Origin: Myxococcales bacterium | GTDB lineage: Bacteria; Myxococcota_A; Polyangia; Polyangiales; Polyangiaceae | Direction of reading: 5' to 3' | Length of the DNA: 64,000 nucleotides | Assembly: GCA_947473045.1 (NCBI GenBank) | Contig: CANJCO010000015.1 | Coordinates: 1 to 64,000 of the forward strand | Shown here: in pieces, positions 8,481 through 16,310 of the stretch | Numbering within the stretch: the first letter of the stretch is position 1 | How the letters are laid out: every line of letters starts with the position of its first letter | Program-made: the position numbers and the translations under genes | The notes under the pieces: model-generated | What the model was told of the DNA's origin: nothing | The model's input: the letters and a program-made list of their open reading frames with translations, nothing else | Databases searched by the model: none

Positions 8481-10067
8481 CTACGCGCCCGGCCTTCGGT
8501 CGAGCACCAGCACGCGAAACGCGCGCGCCGTCCGTCCAGCGCGCATGACGGTGACGCGTCGTGAGCCTGCGCGCGCGAACGCTGGGAACAAGGCGCTGGC
8601 GTCGAACTCAGGCCCGTCGAAGCGCGCGTCGGTGACGAAGACGATCGCGTCGGCCTGCTCCCACTGGGCGCGCGGCCCCCACGTGTCGAAGTCGGTGCGG
8701 TCTTGCGTGCAGCCGACGTGCGCTTCGGGAAGGCCCGCCTGCAGCTGCGCACAGATCACCCAGTGAGGCCCCACGAACCACACGTTCTTCGCCTTGTTGG
8801 CGTCTCCCACGCGAAGCTCCTGTGCCGCCTCGTCGGCGACGCGCAGCACGTCGGGCCAGCCGTAGAGCTCGCTCGCGATGTCGGCGCGCGCGTCGATCGA
8901 CTCGGGGCGCAGGCGCGCGGACTGCGGCACGAGCACGTACGCGTGCACGATCGCGGTGAACACTGCGGCCGACCCGATCGCGGCGATGATCAGCTTGCGC
9001 GGCCACGGGGCGCCGGTCGAGGCGCGACGCGCGCCGTGCAGCACGAGCCCGAGGAGCGGCGGCGCCAGCCAGTGCGGCTCGGCGACGCGGCTCCAGAGGC
9101 AGAACGTGAGGAGCGCCGCGACCGGCAGCGCAAACGTCGTGAACAGGAGGCTCGAAATGGCATCGTCGCGCCTTCGCTTGAAGAGATCGCGCGCGACAAG
9201 GGCGGCGACCACAAAAACGACGGGCGAGAGGTAGGCGAACTGACCGCCCACCGTGGCGCCGAGATTTCGCAGTGAAAACCCCGCTGCGGCTTGCGTGTGC
9301 ACGAAGCGGTGGGCGATCATTGGCCATCCGTTCTTCGCTTCAAACGAAATAATAGGCGTCATGATCACGCTCGCGGCGAGCAGCCCGAGCCAGGGCCACA
9401 CGGTCTTTCTATGCGCGCGCGCTTCGCCCGGCGCAGTCGCGTAGGCCACTGCCAGCGCCACCAGCAGCAGCAAGCCCGTGGCCTTCGCCGACACCGCGAC
9501 GCCCGCGAGCAGGCCGGCCGACAGAAACATCCACGCCGCGCGCCCGCTCGAGGGCTTCGACTCGAACCCCGCCGCCGCAAAGCCCACCACGGCGAGCCAC
9601 GCGAGCGCCAGCGGCAGATCGGGCGTGAGCGCGAACAGACCGACTGCGATCTCGGGCACGACGGCGAAGAGCAGCCCGGCCACTGCCGATGCGCGATCGC
9701 TGGCCCCGAGGCGTCGCGAGATGCCGACCACGAGCCACGGCAGCGCAGTCGCGAGCAGCGCAGTCACCGTGTGCGTGCCGTAAGGCGTGGGCGGACCATC
9801 GCCTGCGATCGAGCGCGCCAGCTGCCCCACAAGCCCCGGATGATCGAGATACGCCGGGGCAGGGTGAAGCGCGTAGCTGGCATACAGCGCTTCGCTGTCG
9901 CCGAACCCCACGTGGCGCGCGGCGTACCAACGCACGGCGAGCAGCACGACCGACACGCCCAGCAACGCGAGCAGGGCAGGCTCGGTGCCGGGCGGCTTCG
10001 GCGGCGCCCCGGCCTCGGCAGATGGCTTGTTTTCAGGGCGTTTGGCGCTCTTGCGGGGCTTTGCCAT
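8481..10067 (-). CDS. GT39/ArnT-like integral membrane glycosyltransferase
   Basis: 528 residues with about 10-11 hydrophobic segments after a basic, Pro-rich cytoplasmic N-terminus. The first periplasmic loop has the acidic pattern GFGDSEALYASY with a following DHPG, as in PMT/ArnT-type (PMT_2) transferases that use polyprenyl-phosphate sugars. The C-terminal 150 residues form a soluble periplasmic domain. It lies 18 bp downstream of lpxB on the same strand, consistent with modification of lipid A or another envelope glycan, which is inference from context. The acceptor is unknown. Confidence 0.82.
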   Translation of the reverse strand: MAKPRKSAKRPENKPSAEAGAPPKPPGTEPALLALLGVSVVLLAVRWYAARHVGFGDSEALYASYALHPAPAYLDHPGLVGQLARSIAGDGPPTPYGTHTVTALLATALPWLVVGISRRLGASDRASAVAGLLFAVVPEIAVGLFALTPDLPLALAWLAVVGFAAAGFESKPSSGRAAWMFLSAGLLAGVAVSAKATGLLLLVALAVAYATAPGEARAHRKTVWPWLGLLAASVIMTPIISFEAKNGWPMIAHRFVHTQAAAGFSLRNLGATVGGQFAYLSPVVFVVAALVARDLFKRRRDDAISSLLFTTFALPVAALLTFCLWSRVAEPHWLAPPLLGLVLHGARRASTGAPWPRKLIIAAIGSAAVFTAIVHAYVLVPQSARLRPESIDARADIASELYGWPDVLRVADEAAQELRVGDANKAKNVWFVGPHWVICAQLQAGLPEAHVGCTQDRTDFDTWGPRAQWEQADAIVFVTDARFDGPEFDASALFPAFARAGSRRVTVMRAGRTARAFRVLVLDRRPGA

Positions 10068-10085
10068 CGTGGTCCCGTGGCAGTA

Positions 10086-11213
10086 CTACAGCCAGGGCTC
10101 GAGCATCGCGGCGACTTCGAACGACGCGCGCCTTCGGTCCCCGAACAGCGGCAGCAGCTCCGCGCACGCGGCGACCATCGCAGACCGCTCCTTGCCGAGC
10201 GCAGACTCGAGCGCGCGCACCAGCTGTGAGGTGCGCACTTTGCGCTGTAGCAGCTCGGGAAAGGCGCGCCGACCCAGCAGCACGTTGGGCAGCGCGATGT
10301 GCGGCGTCGTGATGAGCGGCCGCACGATCAGCTCGGTCGCGAGCCCTACCCGGTAGGCCACGATCGGCGTAGCCCCCGCCAGCGCGGCCTCGAGCGATGC
10401 CGTGCCCGACGCGCAGAGCGCAGCGTCGAACGCGGCGAGGTGCTCATAGGCGCCGCGCGTGGCGTCGACGGCCGTGACCCCGATGTGCCGGCTTCGCGCC
10501 TGCTCTTGAGCCCACGCGCGCGTGCCCGGGTCGAGGCTGCTGGCAACCATGAGCCTCGCGTCGAGGCTCGCGTGATCGCGGCGCACGATTTCGTAGGCCT
10601 CGAGCATCGGCGTGAGCAGGCGACGCACTTCGTGCGGACGACTGCCCGGCAGGATCGCCACCGCGCGCGCCAGCTGCGTCAGCCCGAGTTTTTCGCGCGA
10701 CTCGGTGCGCGGGCGAGGCGCGTCCTCGAGCGCAGGGTGGCCGACGTACCGGGCGTCGACTCCGTGGGCGCGCCAAAGCGCCTCTTCGAACGGCAAAATG
10801 ACGGCGACGCGATCGACGATTTTGGCGAGCGACGACGCCCGACCGGGCCGCCACGCCCAAATCTGCGGGGCCACGTACCAGAGCACGCGCACGCCTCGGG
10901 GCTTGAGCGTTCGCGCGACGGTTGTGTTAAATTCTGTGTAATCTACAAGCAGTGCCGCGGCGGGCTTCCGACGTCGCGCTTCGAGCTCGATCTTTGTCCG
11001 CGCCGAGGCGATCGAAAACGCCCGCCGGGCGACTTCGCCAACGCCGACCGCGGTCGTATCTTCGAGCCGCGCGACGAGGTCGGCTCCGGCAGCCAGCATC
11101 GCGCGCCCGCCCATGCCAAAGACGTCGACGCCGCGGGCGACGAGGCGCGCGACCACGGGGGCCGCTGCGCGATCGCCGGACGCCTCTCCCGCGACGACGA
11201 GGACGCTCGTCAT
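10086..11213 (-). CDS. lpxB: lipid-A-disaccharide synthase
   Basis: 375 residues. LpxB (family GT19) joins UDP-2,3-diacylglucosamine to lipid X at the inner membrane. The N-terminal AGEASGD motif, the VDYTEFN segment (IDAPDFN in most relatives), the YVAPQIWAWRPGR block and the GHPALED region are characteristic. The ATG at 11213 overlaps the stop of the upstream protease gene by four bases (ATGA), so translation is probably coupled. The other early lpx genes are not in the window. Confidence 0.95.
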   Translation of the reverse strand: MTSVLVVAGEASGDRAAAPVVARLVARGVDVFGMGGRAMLAAGADLVARLEDTTAVGVGEVARRAFSIASARTKIELEARRRKPAAALLVDYTEFNTTVARTLKPRGVRVLWYVAPQIWAWRPGRASSLAKIVDRVAVILPFEEALWRAHGVDARYVGHPALEDAPRPRTESREKLGLTQLARAVAILPGSRPHEVRRLLTPMLEAYEIVRRDHASLDARLMVASSLDPGTRAWAQEQARSRHIGVTAVDATRGAYEHLAAFDAALCASGTASLEAALAGATPIVAYRVGLATELIVRPLITTPHIALPNVLLGRRAFPELLQRKVRTSQLVRALESALGKERSAMVAACAELLPLFGDRRRASFEVAAMLEPWL

Positions 11214-12133
11214 GGCTTCGCGGCGCGCCGCGCACGCACCCGCGCTGCAGCGATTGCCGCGGCGGCCACGCCGAGCAGCCACGGACCAGGCGCGCGGTCG
11301 GTGGGCGCTGCCGTGCATCCGGAGCTCACGGGAACTCCGCACGCCGACGCGAAGCCGTGTCTGGGGGTCGGATCACATGCGCTCGCTTCGATGACGCCGC
11401 TTCCCGTCGAACGCGTGGCGTCCGGGCCATACGCCGAGCAGATCCCCGCGACGTCGTCGCTGGCCAAATTGCGCATGGTCGTGGCGCCGGGTGCGTAGCG
11501 CGCGAACATCGTGGCGTGCTCGTCGACCGAATGCGCGAGCCCCAAAAAGTGCCCGGCCTCGTGCGTGATCGCGCTGCCGAAGTCGACGCCGTCCGCGGGG
11601 ACCGGATCGCTCACGGTGAACTTGTGCTCCTTCGTGTTGATCTCCATGTCGGCGTCGTAGAGCTCACCCGTCGCGGGGTTGTACGTCACCGTGGTGAGCG
11701 CCAGCGTGTTGTTCGGATCGTCGTGCGGCCAGTCGTCGTCGCGAAAAATGATAACGTTGGCGTTCCCGATGCGGGTGTCGTTGTTGTACTCGACCTTGTC
11801 GCAGGTAACAGGGCCCAGGTAGCGCACCTCGACGCTCACGGCCGACGCGCCCGCCACCGCCGGGCAGCTCGCCCCCCGCCAGCGCGCGAAGCCTGCGGTC
11901 AGCGCCTGCACCGCTCCGTCGAATGAAATCTGGCGGCTCCCGGCCTGCTGCATCGTGAAGCCGACGCACGCGCTCTTCCAGTAGAGCGGCAGGCCTGCGG
12001 TGAAGCACGGAGCGTCGGGCGTGGGCGAAAAATCGGCTGGCGCAGCCTTCGTCGTTGTTCGACAAAAAGCTGCTGCAGGACCGGCCAAAAACAGGGCGAT
12101 CGCGAGGGCCGAGCCAGCCTCAGCGAGGCGCAT
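11210..12133 (-). CDS. secreted matrixin-type zinc metalloprotease with MYXO-CTERM-like tail
   Basis: About 307 residues from the ATG at 12133; an alternative ATG at 12172 adds 13 without improving the signal peptide. A signal sequence (about 1-22) precedes a metzincin domain with HEAGHFLGLAHS (His191, Glu192, His195, His201), the full HExxHxxGxxH zinc site, and an upstream EINT region typical of matrixins. The C-terminus has a Cys-containing linker (SSGCT), one hydrophobic segment and an Arg-rich tail, the tripartite pattern of MYXO-CTERM surface sorting. It overlaps lpxB by 4 nt at its 3' end and the upstream secreted-protein gene by 14 nt at its 5' end. Confidence 0.9.
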   Translation of the reverse strand: MRLAEAGSALAIALFLAGPAAAFCRTTTKAAPADFSPTPDAPCFTAGLPLYWKSACVGFTMQQAGSRQISFDGAVQALTAGFARWRGASCPAVAGASAVSVEVRYLGPVTCDKVEYNNDTRIGNANVIIFRDDDWPHDDPNNTLALTTVTYNPATGELYDADMEINTKEHKFTVSDPVPADGVDFGSAITHEAGHFLGLAHSVDEHATMFARYAPGATTMRNLASDDVAGICSAYGPDATRSTGSGVIEASACDPTPRHGFASACGVPVSSGCTAAPTDRAPGPWLLGVAAAAIAAARVRARRAAKP

Positions 12134-12713
12134 GCGTCCTGGCCCACGCGCCTTGAATGAGAACGCGTGCATCTTGCATCGATTGGCCTGCGAGCACCGT
12201 CGCCGCGGGCATGGCCGCCTGCGCGATCTCGGGGGCGCGCTGCCGGGCGCGAGCGACTGCGTCGGCGCGCGGGGGGAGCGGGAGCGGTCTGAGCCGCGCG
12301 ACGATGCGCGAAGCGTTCGCCTCGAGCGGAAACTCGCCCTGGGCCCGCGACACCACGCTCAGCGAGCCGGCGATCTGCGGTTTGACGAAGACGACGTAGC
12401 GGCGTCCCGACTCGAACGTCGCCTCGCCTTCGACTTGCTGACCGACGTCTCCGATCTCGCCTCCGAGCGTTCGCAGCCAGGCGTCTGCGCCGATGGCTCC
12501 CGCGAGCGTCTCGTCGACGCGAACGTGGGTGTAGGTCACGATGCGGCCTGCTTCCCAGACCGAGCGGGCCGCGATCGGTGTGACCACTGCGGCGGCGGTG
12601 CTCTCCTCGACGAGCGCGTCGAAGACGACCGTGAGCGAGACGGAGGCGCGCGCCGGTGGCGAGGACGCAGCCCAGGCCGCAGCGAAAGCGAACGCTGAAA
12701 CTGCCCGCCTCAT
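12120..12713 (-). CDS. secreted protein of unknown function
   Basis: 197 residues beginning with a clear signal peptide (MRRAV, then an Ala/Phe-rich core, cleavage near ARAS at about residue 24). The mature part is rich in beta-type segments (VTYTHVRVDETL, GRRYVVFVKPQ) and ends in a basic Arg/Ala region. I recognise no catalytic motif. It overlaps the start of the metalloprotease gene by 14 nt and may be its partner, inhibitor or chaperone; only adjacency supports this. The gene starts 13 nt after the fabH stop. Confidence 0.75.
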   Translation of the reverse strand: MRRAVSAFAFAAAWAASSPPARASVSLTVVFDALVEESTAAAVVTPIAARSVWEAGRIVTYTHVRVDETLAGAIGADAWLRTLGGEIGDVGQQVEGEATFESGRRYVVFVKPQIAGSLSVVSRAQGEFPLEANASRIVARLRPLPLPPRADAVARARQRAPEIAQAAMPAATVLAGQSMQDARVLIQGAWARTHAPR

Positions 12714-12726
12714 GCTGCTCAGCCTA

Positions 12727-13779
12727 CTACCATTTCACCAGCGCGCAGCCCCAGTGAATGCCAGCTCCGAGCGCGAGCAGCATGTTTAGCTCGCCGCGCT
12801 TGAGCTTTCCGGCGCGGGTGAGCTCGTCGATGAGAATCGGCAGGGTGCCGGCGCTCGTGTTGCCGAAGCGCTCGATGTTCATCGGCATCTTCTCTGCGGG
12901 CACATGCAGCACGTCACGAATGTAGTCGTTGATGCGCGTGTTGGCCTGATGGGCCAAAAACCAGCTGATGTCGTCGATCGACGTGCCGGTCGCCGCGCAA
13001 ATCTCCCGGGCGGTCTCGGGCAGCTTGGTGACGGCGTATTTGAAGATTTCCTTGCCGTCCATTTTCGGGATGTAGGCGCGGCGATCGAGCTGGTCCTGGT
13101 TCCAGTACGGACGCGAACGAAAGCCGCCAGCCTCGACATACAGCAGCTTGCCGCCGCTGCCGTCGGTGCGAACGCGGCACGCCTTGAGGCCCGCGTCGCG
13201 GTCGGTCTTGCGAAAGATCAGCGCCCCGGCACCGTCGCCGAACAAGATGGCGAGCGCGCGGTGTTCGTCGGTCTTCGCCTTCTCTTCGGCGGAGGCCTCG
13301 CGCGTGCAGCCGGGCTCGAGCAGGCTCCAGTCGCCGTAAGGCATGAAGCCCGCGTGCGCTTCGGCGCCCACAAAGAGAATCGTCTTTGCGGCGCCAGTGG
13401 CGATGAGTCCGTCAATCACCTGCAAGCCGAAGATCATGGCGGCGCACTGCTGCCGAAGGTCGAGGGCGGGTACGCAGTCGAGGCCGAGCTTCGACGCGAG
13501 CAGCGCGCCCGGGCCGGGGAAAATGTGGTCGGGCGTCATCGTCGCGAAGACGACGTAATCGATCTCGCTCTTGTCGATGCCGGCGCTGTCGATGGCGCGC
13601 TTCGCGGCCTCAACGGCGAGATCGCTCGCGCCAACGCCGTCGGGAGCGTAGTGCCGCTGACGAATGCCGCTGCGCTTGTAAATCCACTCGTCGTTCGTGT
13701 TCATCACGCGCGCGAGGTCGTGGTTGGTAACCGGTGCGCCCGGAACGTAGTGACCGGTGCCAATCAGCTCGAAGCCCAT
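12727..13779 (-). CDS. fabH: 3-oxoacyl-ACP synthase III (KAS III)
   Basis: 350 residues with the thiolase fold. The Cys-His-Asn triad is present: Cys in LRQQCAAM (about residue 112), His in FLAHQANTRI, Asn in GNTSAGT. FabH condenses acetyl- or branched-acyl-CoA with malonyl-ACP to start fatty acid chains. It is about 20-25 residues longer than E. coli FabH, with an Asp/Glu/Lys-rich insertion near 180-195 (REASAEEKAKTDE). The lone copy away from other fab genes, and that insertion, leave open a specialised role such as branched-chain priming. Confidence 0.92.
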   Translation of the reverse strand: MGFELIGTGHYVPGAPVTNHDLARVMNTNDEWIYKRSGIRQRHYAPDGVGASDLAVEAAKRAIDSAGIDKSEIDYVVFATMTPDHIFPGPGALLASKLGLDCVPALDLRQQCAAMIFGLQVIDGLIATGAAKTILFVGAEAHAGFMPYGDWSLLEPGCTREASAEEKAKTDEHRALAILFGDGAGALIFRKTDRDAGLKACRVRTDGSGGKLLYVEAGGFRSRPYWNQDQLDRRAYIPKMDGKEIFKYAVTKLPETAREICAATGTSIDDISWFLAHQANTRINDYIRDVLHVPAEKMPMNIERFGNTSAGTLPILIDELTRAGKLKRGELNMLLALGAGIHWGCALVKW

Positions 13780-13823
13780 GGATACAGGCTGTTAGTGCGG
13801 ATACCGGTCCGCCGCCACCCCGG

Positions 13824-14528
13824 TCAGCACTTGCAGCCGAACGACTGTCCGCTCGGCTTGCAGCTCTCTCCGTGAAACGTAAACAGGCCGCAGGCCGGAT
13901 AGCCTGAGCAACTTCGTCCGCATGCGCCGCAGTTCGGCTCGGACGCCAGCGAAGTCTCGCAGCCGTCGCCGGAGCTGTTGTTGCAGTCGGCCCACCCGTC
14001 GTCGCACCCTCCGCAAGTGCCCCCCGCGCACGTCTGGTGTTGCGGACAGTCGGCGCTCGAGCAGCACGCGGCGCAGGTTCCGTCGTTGCAATCGATGAGC
14101 CCCGCCTGGCACGCGCAGCCTGCATCGGCTTTGTCCCACGTGGCGTTGCAGTCGAAGTCGCACTGCCCTTGCGGCGAGCACTTTGCCGTCGCGTTCGCAG
14201 GCGCCGCGCACGGGCTGCCGCAGCCGCTGGTGCACCCGGCGTCGGGCTGGTTGGGATGATCCGCGGCGCAGGTGCTGCCCGGACACGCGTGAAACCCGCC
14301 TGCGCACTGCGAGCAGCTCGGTCCGGTTTTTCCGGTAGGACAGCCGGCGCCGCCGTCGGATCGAGCTGCGTCTGCGGTGCGGCCGCCGTCGGCCGCTTCG
14401 CCGCCCGCGTCGTCGTCAGCCGCGCCTGCAGTGGCGCAGCCAGCGAGCAGCGCGCACAACCCCGAGCTGGCGATAGCGCGAGAGAGGTTCAAGCCTGAGA
14501 GTTTATCGCGAAGACGGTCTGGTCGCAA
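13824..14528 (-). CDS. cysteine-rich lipoprotein
   Basis: 234 residues. A basic N-region leads to the lipobox LLAGC (Cys31), then an Asp/Gly/Ala-rich low-complexity tether. The rest is packed with cysteines (more than 25) in short CxxC and CxxxC groups that resemble the EGF-like repeats common on myxobacterial surface lipoproteins. The ATG used overlaps the 3' end of nadK by 26 nt; no better start lies between it and the lipobox. The function is unknown. It is likely to sit on the outer membrane. Confidence 0.8.
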   Translation of the reverse strand: MRPDRLRDKLSGLNLSRAIASSGLCALLAGCATAGAADDDAGGEAADGGRTADAARSDGGAGCPTGKTGPSCSQCAGGFHACPGSTCAADHPNQPDAGCTSGCGSPCAAPANATAKCSPQGQCDFDCNATWDKADAGCACQAGLIDCNDGTCAACCSSADCPQHQTCAGGTCGGCDDGWADCNNSSGDGCETSLASEPNCGACGRSCSGYPACGLFTFHGESCKPSGQSFGCKC

Positions 14529-15453
14529 AGCCCGCGCGCATGGCGCGATCGGGAAGCCCGAGCACGTCGAGGGGATCGGCCGAGCGCGCGAACGTGAGCA
14601 CGTCTCCGAGGCGACACCGGATCATCGTGTGGTCGCCATCGAGAAACAGCCTCGCGTCGCGCATCTTGCAGCGCACGACGAGGCGCTCGTCGCCGGACAG
14701 CAGCGCGCGCGCGAGGTGCAGCGGCACGCCCCGCGGCGTGTACGGCTCGCGCACCACGAGCTGCAGTTGCTTCGACGAGAGCCGCAAAATACGGCCTCCG
14801 GCGCTGCGCTGCGCCGCCGTCGACCCGGCCGCGGGACCGATCCAGAACCCGCTCGATTTCTGCTCCTCCTGCCGCGGACCTTCTCGCGCGTCGTCGCCTT
14901 CGAGTTGAAGCAGGTAGCGGCTCGTGGCTGCCGGCGAAGCGTGGCAAAAGAGCGCCTCGTTGAGCACTCTGTTGTGCACTTTGCGTCCGTTTCGGACCAC
15001 CTGCATGCGCGAGAGCGTGACCGCGCGCATTTCGCCGCGCAGCGCCAGGGTGAGCGCGTCGCTTGCGTCGCTTCGCGTGGCCGCGCAAAAGAAGCCGACG
15101 GAGTCCGCCGGAGCGCTGTTAATGCCGAGGATCGGCGTGCCCGAGGCCACGTGGTGCGATGCCGCGAGCAGCGTGCCGTCGCCGCCGACCGTCACGACGA
15201 GATCGAAGGCGCCATCGGGAAACCATGCGCCGCCGGCGCGAGAGGCTCGTACGAAGCGCGTGCGGGCTCCCAGCGCTGCCAGGCAGGCGCGCACCGCGGC
15301 GAGGGTGGCGACGTGCTCCTCGTGGGCGGGAACGATGCGCGCGACGGTCGGATCGCGCTCGGCGAGCAGCCGCTTCGCGAGCGCGGCCCGCTGTCCGTAC
15401 GACTCGTACGCTGAGCGCTTGGCGACGACGAGCACCCGAGGCTTGACCGTCAT
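14503..15453 (-). CDS. nadK: NAD kinase
   Basis: 316 residues. NAD kinase phosphorylates NAD to NADP. The diagnostic GGDGT motif (VVTVGGDGTLL, about residues 88-98) and a later GSTAA segment matching the family's TPTGSTAY are present. The ATG at 15453 overlaps the Nudix stop by 4 nt (ATGA). The domain is somewhat longer than usual because of a charged insertion around EGDDAREGPRQEEQ. Pairing with a Nudix hydrolase suggests a small NAD-metabolism unit at the head of this reverse-strand operon. Confidence 0.93.
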   Translation of the reverse strand: MTVKPRVLVVAKRSAYESYGQRAALAKRLLAERDPTVARIVPAHEEHVATLAAVRACLAALGARTRFVRASRAGGAWFPDGAFDLVVTVGGDGTLLAASHHVASGTPILGINSAPADSVGFFCAATRSDASDALTLALRGEMRAVTLSRMQVVRNGRKVHNRVLNEALFCHASPAATSRYLLQLEGDDAREGPRQEEQKSSGFWIGPAAGSTAAQRSAGGRILRLSSKQLQLVVREPYTPRGVPLHLARALLSGDERLVVRCKMRDARLFLDGDHTMIRCRLGDVLTFARSADPLDVLGLPDRAMRAGFATRPSSR

Positions 15454-16124
15454 GGAACCTCCGCGAGCCTTCGCAGCCCGAGCTCTGTCTTCGCGTCGGC
15501 CACTTCGCCGGCCGCGCAGGCCGCGAGCGCAAGCTCGAGCGCGACTGCGATCACGACGCCGCCCGCTTCGAGCGGCGATCCGTCGCCGCGCGGCGGCAGG
15601 CGATCGGCGGGACTCACCTCGACGCGAAACATGAACTGGCGCTCGCCAATCAGCGCGGGCGCAGGCGCGACGGCAGGCCCGAGCGCGAACAGCGCCGCCT
15701 CGGGGACGGCAAACCCGAGCTCTTCGGCCAGCTCGCGCGCGGCAGCGGCGACGGGGGACTCGCCCGCTTCGACAAGGCCGGCGGGTAGCTCCCAGAGCAC
15801 CGCGTGCTCGGGCGCGCCGGCGGTGCGGAGCGCGAGCGGAGGGCGCACGCAAGACCGCAAGTAGACGAAGCGCGCCCCTTGATGCGTGTAATATGCACAT
15901 ATCACCGCGGCGTCGAGCGCGCGTCGTTCGATGCAGGTGTACACGCACGCTCCGGCCTGTCGCCCGGCCACCGTCACGTGCAACCTGTGCTGGCTCAGCG
16001 ACACAAACGGCGCGTCGGTCGGCAGCGCGTCCGTGCGGGTAAGCGTCACGCGGGGCGGAGCGGGAAGCAGAGGCACGCGCGCAGCGTAGATTGCCGGCCC
16101 GCGTCCTGCGGACAAAAAGCGCAA
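15450..16124 (-). CDS. Nudix hydrolase (ADP-ribose pyrophosphatase-like)
   Basis: 224 residues. The Nudix box is complete: the Gly of GLVEAGE, then RELAEELGF. A following Pro-rich loop (GPAVAPAPALIGE) in the ADP-ribose pyrophosphatase style suggests a nucleoside-diphosphate-sugar substrate such as ADP-ribose. The first 50 residues are less conserved, so a downstream start is possible. It is the first gene of the reverse-strand run and is separated from the forward GQ-repeat gene by 186 bp. It is joined to nadK by a 4-nt overlap. Confidence 0.85.
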   Translation of the reverse strand: MRFLSAGRGPAIYAARVPLLPAPPRVTLTRTDALPTDAPFVSLSQHRLHVTVAGRQAGACVYTCIERRALDAAVICAYYTHQGARFVYLRSCVRPPLALRTAGAPEHAVLWELPAGLVEAGESPVAAAARELAEELGFAVPEAALFALGPAVAPAPALIGERQFMFRVEVSPADRLPPRGDGSPLEAGGVVIAVALELALAACAAGEVADAKTELGLRRLAEVP

Positions 16125-16267
16125 AAGTAACCGCCCTCAGGGAATGAAACCCGCCGCGGCATACGTATTTGGCGTCGTGTGGCCTGGCTACTGCGAGCCC
16201 GACGTCTGCTAGTCTACCGTTGTTCACTTCGCGGAAACTTTGCGCGGGCTGAAGCGTCGAAGCTGAT

Positions 16268-16297
16268 CGCAGGCCCTGCGGGCGCAGGCGATTTTTT
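16268..16297 (+). promoter_or_regulatory. attenuator-like pair of competing hairpins with T-tract
   Basis: Two overlapping stems compete. CGCAG/CTGCG (16268-16272 with 16276-16280) excludes CCTGC/GCAGG (16275-16279 with 16284-16288). The second is followed after three bases by TTTTTT (16292-16297), as in an intrinsic terminator. The element ends 13 nt before the ATG of the first gene of the MoxR operon. A 14-bp palindrome, TTTTTCTAGAAAAA at 16293-16306, overlaps the T-tract and the weak Shine-Dalgarno (AAGG). Regulation by attenuation or start-site occlusion is inferred. Confidence 0.4.
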
Positions 16298-16310
16298 CTA
16301 GAAAAAGGCC

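Noticed and set aside
16180-16194. GG/GC doublets as a sigma-54 promoter for the MoxR operon
   Set aside because: Spacing is right but the bases between match the consensus poorly (TGGCCT instead of TGGCAC), so it is probably chance.
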